A DNA stretch of 12,022 nucleotides from Colwellia sp. (GTDB taxonomy: Bacteria; Pseudomonadota; Gammaproteobacteria; Enterobacterales; Alteromonadaceae), in the NCBI GenBank assembly GCA_003521815.1, contig DPHE01000078.1, forward strand, positions 59,919-71,940, given 5' to 3'. Below the pieces are notes generated by a model. It saw nothing but the letters and a program-made list of their open reading frames with translations. It did no database searches and was not told where the DNA came from. Positions 9,001 through 12,022 of this stretch are shown here, one piece after another (within the stretch, counting starts at the first letter, position 1; each line of letters opens with the position of its first letter). The position numbers and the translations under genes were made by a program.

Positions 9001-11941
9001 TGTCAATGTTAAACATCAGGCGAGTAAAGAAATCTATCAAGAATCAGCGACACATCAAGCATTTTTAACCACTCGCCAAATGGCAGGGCAGCAGATTTCT
9101 AAGCTGATAGAAATGCAAGCTAATGTAGGCGCTGACTTACCGGCTTACACTACTGAAAAAATACCAGTAGCTATACAAGTACCTGAGTTGTCAGTTGTTA
9201 GCCATAATCCACATACAGATGATTTAGTGGCAGTTAATGAGCAGTGGGCCAATGAATCAGGTTTTCAAATAAAAGGTCCTGACGGCTACCATTACCCATC
9301 ACTGCAACTTGAAGAGCGTTTTAATCAACCAAAAGAAATTATTTGGGATACTGCTGATTTAGTGGAGTTTGCTGAAGGTGAAATTGGTAACGTTTTCGGT
9401 GAAGAGTACCGTATTATTGATAGCTACTCGCGTCGCGTTCGTTTGCCAACCACAGATTACTTATTAGTATCGCGAGTCACTGAGTTAGAAGCGACAGTGA
9501 ACGAATATAAAAAATCTTATATGTGCACTGAGTACGATATTCCGGTTGATGCGCCGTTTTTAATTGATGGACAAATTCCATGGTCAGTATCGGTAGAGTC
9601 TGGTCAATGTGATTTATTGTTAATCTCATATATCGGCATTGATTTTCAAGCCAAAGGTGATCGCGTTTACCGATTACTTGATTGTCAGTTAACTTTCTTA
9701 GAGGAAATGGCGTTTGGCGGTGAAACACTACGTTATGAGATTCATATAGATTCGTATGCTAAAAATGGCGAACAGCTATTATTCTTCTTCCACTACGATT
9801 GTTACGTTGGTGATAAAAAAGTCTTAATCATGCGTAATGGTTGTGCGGGCTTCTTTACTGATGACGAATTAAAAGATGGTAAAGGCGTTATCTTAAATGA
9901 TAAAGATAAAGCACAATTAGCTAATGCTAAGAAAACCTCATTTGCCCCATTGATGCAACGTAGCCGTGATGAATACGATTACAATGACATGATGAAGTTA
10001 GTTAATGGTGATGTTGCGGGATGTTTTAGCACTGAATACGATCAACAAGGTCGTAATCCATCGTTAAAATTCTCATCAGAAAAATTCTTAATGATTGAGC
10101 GTATTACTAAAGTTGATGCGTCAGGCGGTCATTGGGGCTTAGGTTTACTAGAAGGGCAAAAAGATTTAGATCCTAATCATTGGTATTTCCCTTGTCATTT
10201 TAAAGGTGATCAAGTAATGGCTGGCTCATTAATGAGTGAAGGCTGTGGTCAAATGGCGATGTTCTTTATGTTGTCATTAGGTATGCATGCCAACATGAAT
10301 AATGCGCGCTTCCAACCGATGCCAGGTCAATCGCAAACAGTTCGTTGTCGTGGTCAAGTGCTTCCGCAACACAACACCTTAACCTATCGCATGGAAGTAA
10401 CGGAAATGGGTATGCACCCATACCCTTATTTAAAAGCCAACATTGATATTATTTTGGATGGTAAAACGGTTGTTGATTTCCAAAACTTAGCGATGATGAT
10501 TTTAGAGCAAGATGAGAACTCGCCTTACCCAGTGAGTTTGCCAGACAATGTGCAGTTAGTTAATCAAAGCGCTGCGATTCAAAATACTGCTAGCGAAAGT
10601 ACTGACACTAATGCTGAGCTTGATGAACGTGGTGTTGAACCATTTAAGCATGTTGAACGTCCGTTAATGAAAGTGATGTCAGATTTTAATGCACCAAAAG
10701 AAAAGGGAGTTACCCCTATTCAGCATTTTGAAGCGCCAATGGTTGCTGGACAAAACCGTGTGCCTAACCAAGCACCATTTACACCGTGGCATATGTTTGA
10801 GTTTGCTACTGGTAATATTTCAAAATGTTTTGGTCCTGACTTTGATGTATACAAAGGTAGAATTCCACCGCGTACACCTTGTGGTGATTTACAAGTAGTT
10901 ACTCAAGTGGTTGAAGTACAAGGTACTCGCCTTGATTTGAAAAAGACCTCTAGCTGTATTGCTGAATATTTTGTGCCGAGCGATGCATGGTACTTTACTA
11001 AAAACAGTGTCAATAACTGGATGCCTTATTCATTAATCATGGAAATAGCCTTACAACCAAACGGCTTTATTTCAGGTTATATGGGTACTACCTTAAAATA
11101 TCCAGAAAAAGATTTATTCTTCCGTAACTTAGACGGTAGCGGTGACTTAATCAAACAAGTGGATTTACGCAATAAAACTATTGTTAATAAATCGGTACTA
11201 CTAAGCACCACAATGGCTGGCGGCATGATAGTACAAAGCTTTACCTTTGAGCTTTATGTTAAAGATGAAAACTCAGCCGCTCAAGCATTAGAAAAGCATG
11301 ATTTATTTTATAAAGGTACCGCTGTATTTGGTTACTTTGGCGGAGATGCGTTAACAAACCAATTAGGTATCGATAATGGTAGAACAACTTATCCATGGTT
11401 TGAAGATAACAACACGCCGAAATCTGATATTGACGTGATTGATTTATCGAATAATGATTTAGCACTTTATAAAGCGCCATCAAATAAACCGCATTATAAA
11501 TTGGCTGGTGGTCAAATGAACTTCATTGATACCGTATCGATTGTTGAAGGCGGTGGTAAAGCAGGTTTTGCTTATGTACATGGTGAGCGCACTATTGACG
11601 CGACTGATTGGTTCTTCCGTTACCACTTCCATCAAGACCCTGTTATGCCGGGCTCATTAGGTGTGGAAGCGATTATTGAATTAATGCAAACCTATGCGCT
11701 TAGTAAAGACTTAGGTAAAGAGTTTACTAATCCTCGGTTTATTGCCCCAACGACGTTAGTTAAATGGAAATACCGTGGTCAAATTACGCCATTGAATAAG
11801 CAAATGTCACTTGATGTTCACATCACCGACATCATACGAACTGATGGTGAAGTGCGTTTAGTGGGCGATGCCAACTTATCGAAAGATGGTTTAAGAATAT
11901 ACGAAGTGAAAGATATAGTATTGAGTCTGGTAGAGGCTTGA
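6035..11941 (+). CDS. pfaC: PUFA synthase subunit PfaC (KS-CLF-DH1-DH2)
   Basis: 1968 residues, ending TGA, close to the usual PfaC length of about 2000. It condenses and dehydrates intermediates held on PfaA. Ketosynthase, about 1-470: Cys213 in DAACASS, His348 in ECHATGTPKGD, His389 in KSNLGH, and GFGGSNAH ending at 464, so the catalytic triad is complete. Chain-length-factor-like KS, about 485-925: the Cys position holds Glu684 (SAEENS), while the His equivalents His809 (EAHASG) and His842 (KSNVGH) remain. A basic linker (about 930-998) follows. DH1, about 1080-1510, and DH2, about 1580-1968, each look like a non-catalytic hotdog followed by a FabA-like one: His1388 in CHFKGDQVMAGS with Glu1402, and His1864 in HFHQDPVMPGSLG with Glu1878. 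FabA-type dehydratases can also isomerise, which is how cis double bonds are thought to be kept. In known clusters PfaD (enoyl reductase) usually comes next; it is not seen in the remaining 81 bases. Confidence 0.97.
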   Translation: MENIAVVGIANLFPGSSAPEEFWQQLLKKQDCRSKATIEQMGVDPDKYTGKKGDADKFYCVHGGYIRGFDFDASAFVSDDVQGKANNENNLTTEYLNELDDLNQWALYVTQQALTDAGYWGSDKLEDCGVILGNLSFPTKSSNHLFMPLYHQVVDGALKQVLNDDFQLSHFSDTNIAQNDIHADNALVAGYPAALLAKAAGLGGSHFALDAACASSCYSVKLACDYLHTGKADMMLAGAVSGSDPMFVNMGFSIFQAYPANNIHAPFDKNSQGLFAGEGAGMMVLKRHSDAVRDGDKIHAIIKGGALSNDGKGEFVLSPNTKGQVLVYERAYDDADVDPRDVDYIECHATGTPKGDNVELGSMDTFFSRFPRKNGNKPLLGSVKSNLGHLLTAAGMPGMTKAIWALNEAKIPATINLNEPLSSKNGYLTGAQMPTETIDWPQENSQKPRTAGVSVFGFGGSNAHLVLQQPTQTLAPVADQAKAREPLAIIGMDAHFGGAKDLASFKALIETDGNTFRELPTKRWKGIEQNSQVMSALALSKAPKGGYVEEFDIDFLRFKVPPNEQDCLIPQQLMMMKVADNAAKDAGLKEGSNVAVLVAMGIELELHQYRGRVNLSTQIEESLLQQGVTLTEEQRETLTNIAKDGVAFAAQLNQYTSFIGNIMASRISALWDFSGPAITLSAEENSVYRCVELAENLFQTSDIDAVIIASVDLAGSIENITLRQHYGKVSVEGKTASDVLKQEQWLVGEGAAAFVVKPASQVTEQQIYANIDSLSFANGFDEVSITKAANKALALAGITAGDVSQVEAHASGFSRENSAENQALPKLYSGKAISSVKSNVGHTFNASGIASIVKTALILDKRITAKSAIAINGLGKDESCAHLILSSSKYAHQAAPAPTGKQRPKLIKTINLGGNSIFDAIVSQGQSTEMVSIKQSFTGKALANVKQGINLSNLAPKAISQLTTQAKARSTIVTGAKVKNISQATKKHNVNVKHQASKEIYQESATHQAFLTTRQMAGQQISKLIEMQANVGADLPAYTTEKIPVAIQVPELSVVSHNPHTDDLVAVNEQWANESGFQIKGPDGYHYPSLQLEERFNQPKEIIWDTADLVEFAEGEIGNVFGEEYRIIDSYSRRVRLPTTDYLLVSRVTELEATVNEYKKSYMCTEYDIPVDAPFLIDGQIPWSVSVESGQCDLLLISYIGIDFQAKGDRVYRLLDCQLTFLEEMAFGGETLRYEIHIDSYAKNGEQLLFFFHYDCYVGDKKVLIMRNGCAGFFTDDELKDGKGVILNDKDKAQLANAKKTSFAPLMQRSRDEYDYNDMMKLVNGDVAGCFSTEYDQQGRNPSLKFSSEKFLMIERITKVDASGGHWGLGLLEGQKDLDPNHWYFPCHFKGDQVMAGSLMSEGCGQMAMFFMLSLGMHANMNNARFQPMPGQSQTVRCRGQVLPQHNTLTYRMEVTEMGMHPYPYLKANIDIILDGKTVVDFQNLAMMILEQDENSPYPVSLPDNVQLVNQSAAIQNTASESTDTNAELDERGVEPFKHVERPLMKVMSDFNAPKEKGVTPIQHFEAPMVAGQNRVPNQAPFTPWHMFEFATGNISKCFGPDFDVYKGRIPPRTPCGDLQVVTQVVEVQGTRLDLKKTSSCIAEYFVPSDAWYFTKNSVNNWMPYSLIMEIALQPNGFISGYMGTTLKYPEKDLFFRNLDGSGDLIKQVDLRNKTIVNKSVLLSTTMAGGMIVQSFTFELYVKDENSAAQALEKHDLFYKGTAVFGYFGGDALTNQLGIDNGRTTYPWFEDNNTPKSDIDVIDLSNNDLALYKAPSNKPHYKLAGGQMNFIDTVSIVEGGGKAGFAYVHGERTIDATDWFFRYHFHQDPVMPGSLGVEAIIELMQTYALSKDLGKEFTNPRFIAPTTLVKWKYRGQITPLNKQMSLDVHITDIIRTDGEVRLVGDANLSKDGLRIYEVKDIVLSLVEA

Positions 11942-11958
11942 TAGGACGTAAATACTAA

Positions 11959-12022
11959 GGGAATGGATACCCGACAAAACACCTCGGGTATGACGGTAGC
12001 ATACCTCTCAGTCGTCATTCCC
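11959..12022. repeat. Palindromic intergenic element after pfaC, truncated by window end
   Basis: The 81 bases after pfaC hold nested inverted repeats. The outer arms are GGGAATG (11959-11965) and CATTCCC (12016-12022). An inner perfect 8-base stem is ATACCCGA (11967-11974) with TCGGGTAT (11984-11991). A further short pair is TGACG (11991-11995) with CGTCA (12013-12017). The CGTCATTCCC end resembles the small GTCATTCCC-type dispersed repeats common between genes in marine gammaproteobacteria. No coding start with a ribosome binding site is seen. The element may extend past the window edge. Confidence 0.6.
11967..11991 (+). terminator. Stem-loop 26 bases after pfaC stop; possible weak terminator or RNA-stabilising hairpin
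   Basis: A perfect 8-base-pair stem (ATACCCGA / TCGGGTAT) encloses a 9-base loop. It is not followed by a run of T, so it does not look like a strong intrinsic terminator. It could slow polymerase, protect the 3' end of the pfa transcript, or simply be the core of the dispersed repeat. The hairpin is seen directly; its function is inference. Confidence 0.4.

Noticed and set aside
9477..9728. Minus-strand open frame opposite DH1 of pfaC
   Set aside because: Conserved dehydratase coding on the plus strand explains this DNA; the antisense product shows no family features.
11818..12018. Minus-strand open frame reaching from the intergenic repeat into the 3' end of pfaC
   Set aside because: Mostly antisense to DH2 coding and begins inside the palindromic element; no start signal or known domain.

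Overview
The window is almost entirely one biosynthetic locus: three consecutive plus-strand genes of a bacterial Pfa-type polyunsaturated fatty acid (PUFA) synthase, an iterative polyketide-synthase-like complex that makes EPA/DHA-class omega-3 acids without aerobic desaturases. The moderately AT-rich DNA, tight gene packing and pfaA-pfaB-pfaC order point to a cold-adapted marine gammaproteobacterium of the Colwellia/Moritella/Shewanella type. Colwellia-like is my best guess, from sequence feel rather than a search. The long PfaB, with its KS-like half, is closer to my memory of DHA producers such as Moritella than to the shorter PfaB of EPA-producing Shewanella; this is only suggestive.

Layout. 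Bases 1-3385 hold the 3' part of pfaA: the tail of one ACP domain, two complete tandem ACP domains, a ketoreductase (structural plus catalytic halves) and a C-terminal PKS-type dehydratase. The N-terminal KS and malonyl-acyltransferase expected in PfaA, and any further ACPs, lie upstream of the window. pfaB (3385-5985) starts inside the pfaA stop codon (TAATG). It has a degenerate KS-like half, a KS-AT linker and an acyltransferase with its Ser and His in place. After 49 bases with a clear ribosome binding site comes pfaC (6035-11941): an active KS, a chain-length-factor-like KS whose Cys is replaced, a very basic linker, and two FabA-like double-hotdog dehydratases. The last 81 bases carry nested inverted repeats that look like a dispersed intergenic element cut by the window edge.

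How the parts work together. Chains grow on the PfaA ACPs, using malonate loaded by the PfaA MAT (outside the window). The PfaA KR reduces each 3-keto group. The PfaC dehydratases and the PfaA PKS-type dehydratase then remove water, the FabA-like ones probably also isomerising so that cis double bonds remain. PfaC KS/CLF performs further condensations. The PfaB acyltransferase is known to influence product identity. The enoyl reductase PfaD and the phosphopantetheinyl transferase PfaE, which the pathway also needs, are not in the window.

I see no CRISPR array, tRNA, rRNA, transposase or defence gene. The locus itself is a known system. The points most worth a second look are the decayed KS of PfaB, the Cys-to-Glu CLF that keeps both His residues, the uneven homogenisation of the ACP repeats, the basic linker in PfaC and the palindromic element after pfaC.
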